64,000 nt of DNA from JAFNAG01 sp963824985 (GTDB lineage: Bacteria; Acidobacteriota; UBA6911): contig CAWGRQ010000036.1 of NCBI GenBank assembly GCA_963824985.1, positions 248,001 through 312,000 on the forward strand, given 5' to 3'. The notes beneath the pieces were generated by a model, which worked only from the letters and a program-made list of their open reading frames with translations, had not been told where the DNA came from and searched no databases. How positions within the stretch are numbered: position 1 is the stretch's first letter; each line of letters starts with the position of its first letter. The position numbers and the translations under genes were made by a program. Below are positions 52,418 to 61,836 of the stretch, piece by piece.

Positions 52418-54055
52418 TCAGTTATGGACACCCGGGGCTTCCCTGCCCGTTTGGCGAGCGTATTCCTCATAGCTCCCGGGATATTGGACGGGGGCCGTGT
52501 GATCGGTTCCGGCGCCGCCAAGCTCCAGCACGCGGTTGGCCAATCCGCGCAGGAACGACCGGTCATGAGAGACGAAGAGCATGGTTCCCTTGAATTCCCC
52601 TAGCGCCGCGACTAGCATCTCCTTGGTCGCGAGATCCAGATGATTGGTGGGCTCGTCCAGAACGAGAAAATTGGGGGGATCGAACAGCATGCGCGCCAGG
52701 ACGAGGCGTGATTTCTCTCCGCCCGAGAGAATCCGGACGGGCTTGTCCACATCCGCACCGGAAAACTGGAAAGCGCCCAGCAGGTTGCGCAGGACGCCCA
52801 GCGAATCGAGCGGAAAGTCCTTTTGAATCTGCCCAAGAACGGTCAGGTTGAAATCGAGGAGATCAAGCGACTGCTGGGCAAAATACCCGAGCTTCAGACT
52901 CGCTCCAAGCCGGACCGTACCGGAATCCGGCGCCAGCACCCCGGCAACCAATTTGAGCAACGTCGTCTTCCCCGCCCCGTTTTTCCCCATGACGCACCAT
53001 CGCTCTCCGCGTCGGATGGTCAGGTTAAACCGGTCATAAATTACGCGGGGGCCATAGCATTTGGCAACGTCCTTCAGCGCGGCTACATCCTCTCCGGATC
53101 GGGGCGGATCGCGGAAGTCGAACTGGACCACGCGGCGCCGGCGCGGAAGCTCGATCTTCTCGATTTTATCCAGCCGCTTGACCCGGCTTTGCACCTGCGC
53201 GGCCTTGGCCGCGTGAGCCTTGAACCTCTCGATGAACCGGCTCTCTTTGGCCAGCATGGCCTGCTGGCGCGCATACGCCGCCTCGAGGTTGGATGCGCGA
53301 AGCGCCCGCTCGCGCTCATAAAGGTCATAATTTCCGGTGTATTGCCAAACCTCGCCCGCGTCGATTTCAACGATCCGGTCGACGACACGGTTCATGAAAT
53401 CACGGTCGTGTGAGGTCATCATCAGGGTGCAGCGCGCATCCTTCAGGAAACGCTCGAGCCAGACGATCGATTCAATATCCAGGTGATTGGTCGGTTCGTC
53501 AAGCAGCAGAACGTCGGGATGCCCCAGAAGCACCTTGGCGATGGATACCCGCATCTTCCAGCCGCCCGACAGGTGGCCGACATCGTCGTCGATTTGATCG
53601 TCCTCGAATCCCAGTCCGTGCAATACCTCACGGGCCTCGGACTCCAACGCATAGCCGCCCAGGCTCTCATATCGATGCTGCATGTCCCCGTAGCGCGACA
53701 GAATCTGATCGAGGGCTTCGTCATCCTCCTGGAGCGCCATGTCATGCTGCAATGCCTCGAGCTTGTGGTGCAGTTCCCCAAGTTCACCGCTGCCGGCAAT
53801 GGCTTCATCGATAACGCTCCAGCCCGACATTTGATCCACTTCCTGCTGGAAATAGGAAATGCGGAACCTCCCGGGAACGGAAACCGTCCCCTCGTCCGGC
53901 TGTTCCAGACCCGCGATCATGCGGAAGAGAGTGGTTTTGCCGCAGCCGTTGGGGCCAACCAGGCCGGCTTTCTCTCCAGGATTAATCTGGAAACTGGCGT
54001 CTGTAAACAGGACTTGCCTGCCGTACTGCTTGACGACCCCCGAGAAAACAATCAC
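52418..54055 (-). CDS. ABC-F family ATPase
   Basis: A cytoplasmic twin-ABC protein of 545 aa without membrane parts. Walker A motifs are GPNGCGKTT near residue 37 and GKNGAGKTT near residue 363. Signatures are LSGGWKMRVSIAK and LSGGEKSRLVLAR, Walker B motifs VLLLDEPTNHLD and FLVLDEPTNHLD. A basic, Ala/Arg-rich helical linker between the cassettes (RASNLEAAYARQQAMLAKES, KRLDKIEKIELPRRRR) is the P-site tRNA interaction region. Members bind the ribosomal E site and assist stalled or specialised translation; some give antibiotic protection. Subfamily is not certain, probably Uup/YbiT-like. Confidence 0.9.
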   Translation of the reverse strand: MIVFSGVVKQYGRQVLFTDASFQINPGEKAGLVGPNGCGKTTLFRMIAGLEQPDEGTVSVPGRFRISYFQQEVDQMSGWSVIDEAIAGSGELGELHHKLEALQHDMALQEDDEALDQILSRYGDMQHRYESLGGYALESEAREVLHGLGFEDDQIDDDVGHLSGGWKMRVSIAKVLLGHPDVLLLDEPTNHLDIESIVWLERFLKDARCTLMMTSHDRDFMNRVVDRIVEIDAGEVWQYTGNYDLYERERALRASNLEAAYARQQAMLAKESRFIERFKAHAAKAAQVQSRVKRLDKIEKIELPRRRRVVQFDFRDPPRSGEDVAALKDVAKCYGPRVIYDRFNLTIRRGERWCVMGKNGAGKTTLLKLVAGVLAPDSGTVRLGASLKLGYFAQQSLDLLDFNLTVLGQIQKDFPLDSLGVLRNLLGAFQFSGADVDKPVRILSGGEKSRLVLARMLFDPPNFLVLDEPTNHLDLATKEMLVAALGEFKGTMLFVSHDRSFLRGLANRVLELGGAGTDHTAPVQYPGSYEEYARQTGREAPGVHN

Positions 54056-54241
54056 TCGCTATTCCCTTCCCTGGTTCGGCGGCCATGCAATTTCGGGGCA
54101 GGAGCCATAACCTCGAAACTTCGCCAGATCCTCAGTCCTGAATAGCATCCCCGCCGTAAATCATGGGCCCGGGATAACCGCGATCCGACGGTGCACTCGC
54201 GGCCGGATTTCGAGGTTGTGGCGCCTGTCCCCGAAATTCGC

Positions 54242-56170
54242 CTACCATACGATGCCGTAATCCTCGCCGTTGTTGCTCGAACCGGCCCAGAAGCTACCGT
54301 GCTTCCAGTCGAAGAAGATCGAGTTCATCGGTCCGGAGTTGCGCTGGGCGGTGCGCACATTGTAGCCCATCCCGGCCAGGGCCTTGATGATGTCCGGCGG
54401 CGTCCGCGCATCGACTCTCAGTTCGCCCGGCGTAGCCACGTGTGAGCCGAAGCTGCTCCGCATCTGGCTGCTCGTGATATCGGGAGCCTCGCACGCCTGC
54501 TGGACCATGGCGCCCCATTCGACCACGTTGAGAAAATGCTGCAGGCAGCGCTGATCCTGCTCGTCCCCGCCCTGGATAGACCAGGAGAGAAAGGGTCTGC
54601 CGTCCTTCAGTGCCAGGCTCGGCGACAGCGTTGAACGCGGCCGTTGCCCCGGGCGCACGACGTTGAAGGGATTTTGTGCGGCTTCGAGCACGAAGGCCTG
54701 CATTCTCTGGCTCATGCCGATTCCCGTATTGCCGGCGATGCAGGCGGGATTCCAGCCCCCGCTCGGTGTCACAGAAACGACCCAGCCCCTTTCGTCCGCG
54801 GCCTGGATCGAGGTCGTGCCGGCCGTGAATTCGCGGTGCCATTGTTCCACTGCCTCTTCTCCCCAGGGCGCACGCTCCGTTACTCCTTTATTGCGCCACG
54901 TTTCCAGCAGGCGCATATATGGATTCACGCCCCCTTGGAAGGGATAGGGATCACCAGGCTTGATGCCGGCGTCGTTTTTCTCCCAATTGATCAGCTTACT
55001 CCGTTCGGCGGCGTACTCCCTGGACAGCAGCCCCTTCATCGGTTCTTCAGGCGGCACGTACGGGTCGCCGTAATAAAAATCCCGGTCCGCGTATGCCAGG
55101 TTCATGACCTGGTACAAGGTATGGATGTACTTCGCGCTGTTGTATCCCATCGATTTGAGATCGATCCCCTCGAGGAGATTCAACGCCTGCAGCAGGACCG
55201 GGCCCTGCTGCCAGCAGTTGAGCTTGTAGACCTCGATTCCCTTATAGGTGGTCTTTACCGGTTCTTCGACATAGCACTTCCAGTTCGCCAGGTCTGCCGT
55301 CGTATGCAGCCCGCCCAATTCCTGCGAGCCGCGGCAGAACTCCCGGGCAATGTCGCCCCGATAGAAACGATCGTAAGCGGCAAGAATTGCATCCTTCCTG
55401 CTTTTGCCGCTTTTCAGCGCCTCCTGCTCCGCATCGATGAGTTTCTGCAGCGTCGCGGCAAGATCCGGCTGCGTCCAGATCTCCCCCGCTTCGGGAGCCC
55501 AGCGCGCTTTTTCGTTCGCGGCATCGTAGTGCGTCAGGAATGTCTTTCGCGAGTAGGCCCATTGCGCCAGCGTCTTTTTCGACCCTTCCCAGGCATTGGC
55601 GGCCTGCGCTTCCACCGGATACCCGTTCTTCGCCATTTCCAGAGCCGGCGCCAGAACCTGCTTCAGGCTCATGGTGCCGAACTCGGCGAGCATGGTCAGC
55701 AGGCCGCCCGGGGTTCCCGGGGTCACCGCCGCCAGCGGGCCCTCGCTGGGCGGGAACGCCATGTTCCGGCTCTTGAAAAACTCCGGGGTCGCACCCGTCG
55801 GAGCCACCCCCAGCCCATTGACGGCAACGACCTTTCTGGTGTTCGGGTTGTAAATCAGTGCCTGGGTCTCACCGCCCCAACTGAGGGTGTCAACCATGGT
55901 GCAGACGACGGCAAGCATGGCACAGGCGGAGTCGACGGCATTGCCGCCCTGCGTGAAAATCATCGCTCCGGCGGTCGCGCCCAGCGGCTTTCCCGTGAGC
56001 GCCGCCCAGTGCCGGCCGTGAAGCTGGGGCTTCTCGGTGCGCGGCCAGCGCGGATTCTGCGCGCCGAACTGGGTTGAGGTCTCCTGCCGGGCGCCGAGGG
56101 TCCCGGCGGCGAAAACGAGGGTCAGACTCAGGGCAAGGGCTCTCACCCTTCGATGCGAAGAATGGTTCAT
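54242..56170 (-). CDS. gamma-glutamyltransferase-family protein
   Basis: An Ntn-hydrolase made as a periplasmic precursor that cleaves itself before a Thr. A signal peptide (ALALSLTLVFAAGTLGARQ) is followed by the large-subunit blocks (GGNAVDSACAMLAVVCTMVD, ATPEFFKSRNMAF). The small subunit should begin at the Thr in EFTAGTTSIQAADERG, and carries GMSQRMQAF and PSGGWNPACI loops. The canonical HTTH signature is degenerate here, so the enzyme may use another acyl donor (acylase-like). 642 aa from ATG 56170, which has AGGAGGG upstream. The 186-base spacer to the ABC-F gene shows nothing. Confidence 0.85.
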   Translation of the reverse strand: MNHSSHRRVRALALSLTLVFAAGTLGARQETSTQFGAQNPRWPRTEKPQLHGRHWAALTGKPLGATAGAMIFTQGGNAVDSACAMLAVVCTMVDTLSWGGETQALIYNPNTRKVVAVNGLGVAPTGATPEFFKSRNMAFPPSEGPLAAVTPGTPGGLLTMLAEFGTMSLKQVLAPALEMAKNGYPVEAQAANAWEGSKKTLAQWAYSRKTFLTHYDAANEKARWAPEAGEIWTQPDLAATLQKLIDAEQEALKSGKSRKDAILAAYDRFYRGDIAREFCRGSQELGGLHTTADLANWKCYVEEPVKTTYKGIEVYKLNCWQQGPVLLQALNLLEGIDLKSMGYNSAKYIHTLYQVMNLAYADRDFYYGDPYVPPEEPMKGLLSREYAAERSKLINWEKNDAGIKPGDPYPFQGGVNPYMRLLETWRNKGVTERAPWGEEAVEQWHREFTAGTTSIQAADERGWVVSVTPSGGWNPACIAGNTGIGMSQRMQAFVLEAAQNPFNVVRPGQRPRSTLSPSLALKDGRPFLSWSIQGGDEQDQRCLQHFLNVVEWGAMVQQACEAPDITSSQMRSSFGSHVATPGELRVDARTPPDIIKALAGMGYNVRTAQRNSGPMNSIFFDWKHGSFWAGSSNNGEDYGIVW

Positions 56171-56509
56171 TATCCCTCCTGCGGCGTGGGCTTCCGTTTG
56201 CAGAAGCCGCCGAAAAAATAATCCGCATGGCGCACGCCCGCCGCCGGATGGGATCGGACGACGAGCCATCGGCCACGCGTTCCGGTTATCCAGGAATCGT
56301 GGCTGCACGCATTCTATCGATTCTCATCATCAAATTCACCAGGCAAGATCGGCACAATCCTGCCGCAGCGGAGAGGAGTTCGGGTCTGGATGTCAAAACC
56401 GGAAAGAGTCAGAGAACCCACTTCTCCGGTTTCGCCGTTTACCGCCCGGAATGCTAGATTTCAGTCCGCTGGCGGTTCATTTCAAGCTGCTGTTTGCGCC
56501 ATCACAATG
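56171..56509. other. intergenic spacer, no gene seen
   Basis: 339 bases between two minus-strand genes. Open frames are short and lack ribosome binding sites. It probably holds the promoter for the gamma-glutamyltransferase gene, but I see no convincing boxes. Confidence 0.4.
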
Positions 56510-58288
56510 CTAATTATCAAATTGATGGCGCCTACTTCCGAGCCGATCGGAACCGGTATCGTAAATAATGATTTTTAGGCTCGGCTTTGCAATTTTGTAT
56601 GGGACAGGCACAGAAAATCGAATGCCTGCGCTTACCATTTCCTGGTATTTTTCGACCGCAAAGTCGATATCCACCGTACCCCAATTGTCTCCAACCGCGT
56701 TGCCTTTGCTGTCAGTAGCAAAAACCGCCGCATAGAGTTTGCCGACGTAATGTTCATCAATCAGTTTTAATCCGATTTTGCCCGCATCGACCTGGATATC
56801 AACTCTGATCTGCGGCTGCCCCACCGGTTCCAAATTTGCACTGAACACAAAAGGGATGTCGCCGAGATCTGACGCATAGCGCAGTGCGGCAGACATTCGA
56901 TCAAAAGCCAAAAGTTCTTCGCGATTGTATGAGCGCACGGTTGCACTGGCAAAATACCCGTGCCTGAAAGCCGCATTTATCCCTGGGCGGTTGACCTTAA
57001 CGTCGATTCGTCTATATTTGCCGTTCCAGTTCACGTCGTTCGGATAATAGCCGAGGAGATACGTCATCCTTGTGCCTTCATCGACGCGGGAAAGGGATTT
57101 GCCTATGTCCTCTCGAATCGATGCACGCCCCCCTGTTAGTTCAGAGATGTTCCTGAGGCTCGAAATGGCGAAAACCCGACTGGCATTGGCGGCAAACGGG
57201 GTTCCGCCTGTTTGAAACGTGTCAATTGCAACTCGTGCGTCATTGGCAAATGCCGCAAGCCCATTCTCATAATCAAGTCGGGGCAGAAAAAGTCCATCAG
57301 GCGTGAAATAAAGCAAGTGCTTTTCGCCGTGCATGAAGCGCATATAGCGAACGCAGGCATAAAGATTCTGCATGTCCTGGTTTGCAGCAGAATACCTGGT
57401 GGCAAATTCATCGAATGGCAGGTCGGTGATAGCGTCGGATTCCAGTTTCGTGAATTCGCCCCTGGTTGGCGACCACCCCGGGATCAGGGCTTCATCCATC
57501 ACTGCTTTAGCATCCTTTGCCATCTGTTGCGAGTCTCTCGTCTTCTCAATCGGGACATGCCGAGTCAATTCGTTGGATGTTGCGAAAATCTTGTTGATCT
57601 CGGTCTGATACGAATCTGGGATTGTGGGGCCGTAAATTGCAGCAAGACCCTTCATGCGAATCTCGAACCACGATTCAATCCTTTCGTGGATGAGCTTGTA
57701 TCGTTCGAGCACCTGTACAATCGCATCATGATCCGAGGTGAAGGCAGTGGCGCGATTGTAGGCAAACACAGCCACGAAATCCTGCGGCAGAAGGTCCTTT
57801 CGCACGAATCGGATCAACTGATCGACGGCTCCAAAAGGCCTCTGAATGCGTCCGCGACCCATTAGGATTAGGAACGTTCGGGCTGATTGAGGCGCGAGAT
57901 CCAGCGGCCCAGTCGCCCGCAGCGGTGGGATCGGTTGAGAAGACTCAGGTGTGAGCGTCTGCGTCGAGAAATGGCGAATCTCCTGTTGCTTGTCGTTCTC
58001 AAAAACTCGAAAATCTTCTTGTTTCAGATTGGTGACGATTCGCCCATTCGCATCCGTAACAATCACATCCACAGGAACAAGATTCACTTGTACTCGGATT
58101 GTACCGGGACGCTGGGTTTGCTGATCGTGGGAATATGAATTGGCAAGCAGAGGGCGACCAAAATGCGCCTTTTGCTCAGGCATAGACAGCAAAGCGATCG
58201 TCGCAAAAAACATCCATGTTGAAAGCCTTGTCTGTTTGCGCACGCGCATAGGATGGAGAATAGCAGCCCGTTCCGAATCGGAATCCAT
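56510..58288 (-). CDS. VWFA-related acidobacterial secreted protein
   Basis: A 592-aa exported protein of the acidobacterial VWFA-domain type. The family start is visible: IRVQVNLVPVDVIVTDANGR, then LKQEDFRVFENDKQQEIRHF. A VWA-like domain follows (FLILMGRGRIQRPFG and DFVAVFAYNR), with Gly/Arg in place of the DxSxS metal site, so metal binding may be lost. The C-terminus has the TYLLGYYPNDVNWNGKYRRI block and a beta domain. Start ATG 58288 has GGAG eight bases upstream; an internal ATG 58249 gives a tidier signal (MFFATIALLSM). Function unknown; these proteins are abundant in the phylum. Confidence 0.85.
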   Translation of the reverse strand: MDSDSERAAILHPMRVRKQTRLSTWMFFATIALLSMPEQKAHFGRPLLANSYSHDQQTQRPGTIRVQVNLVPVDVIVTDANGRIVTNLKQEDFRVFENDKQQEIRHFSTQTLTPESSQPIPPLRATGPLDLAPQSARTFLILMGRGRIQRPFGAVDQLIRFVRKDLLPQDFVAVFAYNRATAFTSDHDAIVQVLERYKLIHERIESWFEIRMKGLAAIYGPTIPDSYQTEINKIFATSNELTRHVPIEKTRDSQQMAKDAKAVMDEALIPGWSPTRGEFTKLESDAITDLPFDEFATRYSAANQDMQNLYACVRYMRFMHGEKHLLYFTPDGLFLPRLDYENGLAAFANDARVAIDTFQTGGTPFAANASRVFAISSLRNISELTGGRASIREDIGKSLSRVDEGTRMTYLLGYYPNDVNWNGKYRRIDVKVNRPGINAAFRHGYFASATVRSYNREELLAFDRMSAALRYASDLGDIPFVFSANLEPVGQPQIRVDIQVDAGKIGLKLIDEHYVGKLYAAVFATDSKGNAVGDNWGTVDIDFAVEKYQEMVSAGIRFSVPVPYKIAKPSLKIIIYDTGSDRLGSRRHQFDN

Positions 58289-58657
58289 CTTTCGAACTCC
58301 ATGACGGTTTATCTGTCAGTGCAATGTTTGCATCTATTCAGCCATTCTAAAATAAAATCGGTGCAACAATCGCAAACAGAAAAACTCGGTTATATCGCTA
58401 CAAAGGCAGGGTTTACGAGATATTTCTAAGGACGAAGTCCGTATAGTGGCGTATCTGGACAAAACCCCTCGCTCGTCTCAAGCTTCACCATTAGTTCCAG
58501 AAATAATTGCCCCGCTCAACAGATTCGGATGCCGATCCATACCTGGATCCAGGTCTTGAGATGGGGCGTAGCGTTTTTCTGCGTTCGAGATCACCACAGC
58601 CAGGAATGCCGGAAACCATTTTCGCTGTGCCGGACGGGCGTCGATTTGAGCTTTCCC
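58289..58657. other. intergenic spacer, no gene seen
   Basis: 369 bases, partly A+T-rich near 58320-58400. One short frame (58529) lacks a ribosome binding site and family resemblance. Nothing else recognised. Confidence 0.4.
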
Positions 58658-58954
58658 CTATTTAATCGCATTCAGTGCCTGACGGATTGCCTGAACATCG
58701 ATCAACCGGCCTGAGCTGAAACGATAGAGAATGCTCGAAATCAATGTTTGATACGGAAGCCCCTCATCCGCGGCTCTTTTCCTCAGGTTTTCGAGCACAA
58801 CCTCACTGAGCCGCAGGCTGATGGTTTTCGTCTTTCCTGCTGCCTGCAGAATTCGCTCTTTCTCGGCCGGCGCTACCGGCAGAAACTCTTCCAAAGAGTC
58901 CTCTATTTTTTGTTCATACCTGTCAAGTTTGAGGCTACTTCGCTTTTTTGCCAT
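58658..58954 (-). CDS. ribbon-helix-helix antitoxin (BrnA/CopG-like)
   Basis: A 98-aa protein with a typical RHH core: TKTISLRLSEVVLENLRKRA, then DEGLPYQTLISSILYRFSSG. The N-terminal part binds the toxin in related pairs. The gene overlaps the toxin by 20 bases and both are co-transcribed. It should repress its own promoter. Confidence 0.82.
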   Translation of the reverse strand: MAKKRSSLKLDRYEQKIEDSLEEFLPVAPAEKERILQAAGKTKTISLRLSEVVLENLRKRAADEGLPYQTLISSILYRFSSGRLIDVQAIRQALNAIK

Positions 58955-59201
58955 GACGCCTCTGAAGCTTGCGACTGGGATAAATCGTTTTGAGAATCAT
59001 GTTGCCATCGGAATCCAATAGAAAGGGCACCGCATGAACCCGCTCGCCCAGGTTGACGACGAGTATTTTTTGATTCTTTCTCACGCGGTGCTCGAGAATA
59101 TCAAGAACGTGCCCGGACACAATTTCGGCGACAACATCCTCAAAGCGAACGTCCCTTTCGGCTGCCAGTTTTTCATTCTTGGCTTCGTCCCAGACGATCA
59201 C
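58935..59201 (-). CDS. BrnT-like toxin
   Basis: An 88-aa protein of the BrnT ribonuclease-toxin type: IVWDEAKNEKLAAERDVRFE at the start and the late PFLLDSDGNMILKTIYPSRK. Usually toxin first, antitoxin second, as here. GTG start at 59201 lies only a few bases after a possible -10 box, so the mRNA may be leaderless; no ribosome binding site is visible. Confidence 0.8.
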   Translation of the reverse strand: MIVWDEAKNEKLAAERDVRFEDVVAEIVSGHVLDILEHRVRKNQKILVVNLGERVHAVPFLLDSDGNMILKTIYPSRKLQRRHGKKAK

Positions 59202-59207
59202 ATGCTA

Positions 59208-59237
59208 ATTGTGCCCCATTTGTATATACATTGTCAA
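59208..59237 (-). promoter_or_regulatory. toxin-antitoxin promoter with palindromic operator
   Basis: On the minus strand: TTGACA (59232-59237), 18 bases, CACAAT (59208-59213). Between them lies a perfect 10-bp palindrome TGTATATACA (59221-59230), a good candidate operator for the RHH antitoxin. Confidence 0.6.
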
Positions 59238-59436
59238 TGACACTTGGAGGTCCGTCTCAGCCTAGGCGATCCAACAGAGTGCAAAAACACCTGACAAGGT
59301 GCGCGTCCCGCCTTCGTCATAGCTTCCAAAGGGAGACTTGCCATTTAATCGCTAACTGGTTATGTGCGGTAAACCCGTTATCCGTCCGGAAACCAAATCC
59401 GAACGAGGGAAATCCATCTCGATAGGGAACGGAGGA

Positions 59437-60492
59437 GGGGGGACAGTCACGAATGGCACTAAGTTAAGCACGATAACGGTTCCGATGTGGAATTTCTTTG
59501 AAGATTTTTCGGGGTTGAGTCAAGCGCGGATAATTCTTGGGACGCCTTTTTCGTGCCCGAGGCTCTACTCGATTGGGCCGAAGCGGCAGGATCTGCTGAG
59601 CGAGGTACTTCCCTAGAAGCTCCTGAGTCGTAAAGAAGCGCCGGGAGCTGGGATCCAGCATTGCCATCAAGGGAGCCCACTGACGGATGAATGTCAGACA
59701 GCTCTTGAAACTGAGCGCCATGGTGCAGACTTGGTGACGCTGAGCGGCCTGCCACATCAAAGTTCGAATTAAATTGTAGGCAATGATGTGCATCCAGGGT
59801 TCTTTATGGATCATTTCCGGCGTTTTGCAGCGCAAGACATCCATGTGCAAAGAGATCTTGATGTCCCGCAAGTAGAGCTCGGCGTTCCAGCGCCGGGAGT
59901 AGAGGTCGACAAACGCCTTCTTGGGAAAAAGCTTTGGATCGGTCAGTGTGGTCACTACAGTGATGCTCTTGCTTCGGAACCCCTTTACCAAAACCGTGTA
60001 AGTAATCTCGCGAAGCGTGAGGGATTGAGGCATTTTCGTCCAGGTCTTGAGTTCCATCCAGGCCGGCGGCTTTTTGCTTAATTGGCGCCATTGCACCAGT
60101 CGATCCCCGGATCCCAATCTCTTCTTGCGACGCACTCCTGCCGAACGATTTGGATGCAGGCGCACTACGGCGTCGACTCCCGCTGAGATCAGGACATAAA
60201 TGTCGGCATAACCACAAAAGCCGCGATCCGCAAGGAGGACCTCTCCGGCCTGTAGGATTCCCTGCAGGCTGCGAAACAGGACGCGACGGTAACGGTCAAC
60301 TTAACACAAAAACAAACCGTCGAGTTTCAAAAGGCGATCGACAATCAGCGGAGGCTGGAGGAAGCCCTCAACAAAATGCTGCAGGTGTCGCGGGCGATTT
60401 TGCAGGAAACAACGGTCGGCGTACGCCCACGATTGCGCGCGTCTGGCAAAAGCCGAAACCCTTAACTTAGTGCCATTCGGGACAGTCCCCCC
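59437..60492 (-). mobile_element. IS4-family element, internally rearranged
   Basis: Bounded by 32-bp terminal inverted repeats (59437-59468 and 60461-60492) with two mismatches (GGGGGGAC/GTC ends and gaatggcactaagttaag). Length 1,056 bp is too short for a full IS4 element of this type, and the transposase lacks its N-terminus. No target-site duplication is visible at the ends. Probably a non-autonomous derivative or a hybrid. Confidence 0.85.
59464..60300 (-). pseudogene. IS4-family transposase, N-terminally truncated
   Basis: The frame is open from a TAA just upstream of 60300 to the stop at 59464, about 278 codons. Motifs: EVLLADRGFCGYADIYVLI with a catalytic Asp, and the IS4 signature Y-x2-R-x3-E-x6-K complete as YSRRWNAELYLRDIK. 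The first DDE Asp and the whole N-terminal region are missing. The first usable start (GTG 60165) lies inside the catalytic domain, so no active enzyme is expected. Confidence 0.85.
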
Positions 60493-60502
60493 TTCCCCAG
60501 GT

Positions 60503-61540
60503 TTAGAATTGGACCGTGCGTCGACTTCTCACGAAATACTGTTGGCCATTGGTATTGCGGACTTTCACTTCGACCTTTCTAACCGAGGAGCCGGCCGCTT
60601 TTTTGTTGCCGTAATACCCGAGTCCGTAGTTTGACCTGAGTTCAACCGCAATCTTCGTGTACACGTTGGAAGCTTCGCGAAAATTGGATAATTCAAAAAA
60701 CAGCCCGCCACTCAGTTCGGTTAACTCCCGAATCTGATCCCTGCGCTTTTGGAGCATTTTGGGGATCGGCATGGCTTTCATCGTCGCCATAACTTCTCCT
60801 TGCCAGTGCGGCTCTACGGTATTGGATCCCGGCTGTTTGAGGGAATCCAGATAGCGATAGTAGTCTCGCCAGAAAGGATAGAGTGAGAGGCCATCGTAGG
60901 TATTGTGGTATTCCTTTGTTTGGTTTGTCCTGCCGACGCAGAGCACATAAATCGTACAGTTTGTTGATCTGGCCAGTTCCAGGACCTCGTCGGCGGTAGA
61001 GATCGAATCGACATCCACTCCATCTGTGAGAATCACCAGAGCACTTCGTCCGGATCGTCGCGTGGCGGCATCGGTAAGCGTCAGGAAAAGAGCATCATAT
61101 AGGTTAGTTTGCCCTCCTACGTCCAACTTACTCAATTGATCGAGGACCTCTCCGGGGGCAGAGGAAAACTCGGCCAGCCGTCTTACATAGCGGCCGAAGC
61201 TGACGAGAGTGACTCGATCGATAGGACGTAGATCCTCAACGAATTTTGCTGCCGTGCCGGTGAGGATTGTAATGTCGGGCCGCACGCTCGCACTCGCGTC
61301 CATCACGAGCGTCAGGGTGTACGGTTCCGTTCCGGAATCGAAAAAAGCAATCTCCTGAGGGACGCCGTCTTCCAGTATTTCAAAGTTATCTTTGTGAAGC
61401 GCTGAAACCCAATCTCCTTTTGAGTCGGTCACCGCAGCATTTAACACCACCAGATTCACACCCACTCGGATCCCGGTCGATTGCGGCCTGATTTGAATTG
61501 ACATGGCCAAAAACAAAAATACAAAGCAAATTCGACTCAC
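60503..61540 (-). CDS. VWFA-domain acidobacterial secreted protein
   Basis: A complete 345-aa protein: signal peptide, the VNLVVLNAAVTDSKGDW block, then a VWA domain with an intact metal site (VMDASASVRPD, the Thr in GGQTNLYDALFL, and VILTDGVDVD). The C-terminus reads LRSNYGLGYYGNKK, the usual end block. GTG start at 61540 has GGGGGATG upstream and overlaps the stop of the next VWFA gene (61537) by four bases, so the two are a tandem pair. The IS4-family element lies just downstream. Confidence 0.88.
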   Translation of the reverse strand: MSRICFVFLFLAMSIQIRPQSTGIRVGVNLVVLNAAVTDSKGDWVSALHKDNFEILEDGVPQEIAFFDSGTEPYTLTLVMDASASVRPDITILTGTAAKFVEDLRPIDRVTLVSFGRYVRRLAEFSSAPGEVLDQLSKLDVGGQTNLYDALFLTLTDAATRRSGRSALVILTDGVDVDSISTADEVLELARSTNCTIYVLCVGRTNQTKEYHNTYDGLSLYPFWRDYYRYLDSLKQPGSNTVEPHWQGEVMATMKAMPIPKMLQKRRDQIRELTELSGGLFFELSNFREASNVYTKIAVELRSNYGLGYYGNKKAAGSSVRKVEVKVRNTNGQQYFVRSRRTVQF

Positions 61541-61836
61541 CGCGCATCCCCCCGTTCTGGCGAGGCGTTGAATTCACGCCGAGCGCGGATTTTCACTCCA
61601 AGTCTCGCCGCCCGGACTTCAATTATTCTACCTTTGACCTGATCGCTACCTGTGGGTTCGGAGAAATAAGAAATGACATACTGGCTTTTAAGCTCATAAG
61701 CCATACGAGTAAGGCAAGCCGGCACAGCTCGCAAATCGTTTGGCGCAACGGTTTCGAAACGACCGCCGCTCAGATCGGCGAGAGATTGATAGATGTCATT
61801 CTGCCATCGGGCAAGGATGGAATAGATGTTCGCGGC
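61537..61836 (-). CDS. VWFA-domain protein, C-terminal fragment cut at the contig junction
   Basis: The last 99 residues of a second VWFA protein: NIYSILARWQNDIYQSLADL, then SGGRFETVAPNDLRAVPACL and LKSQYVISYFSEPTGSD, the end block of this family. Upstream of about residue AANIY the reading frame enters unrelated, high-GC DNA that encodes RNase J on the other strand. The true N-terminus is not in this window. Confidence 0.85.
   Translation of the reverse strand, partial: AANIYSILARWQNDIYQSLADLSGGRFETVAPNDLRAVPACLTRMAYELKSQYVISYFSEPTGSDQVKGRIIEVRAARLGVKIRARREFNASPERGDAR

Noticed and set aside
54644..56077. 477-codon plus-strand open frame
   Set aside because: Antisense to the gamma-glutamyltransferase gene; no ribosome binding site or family.
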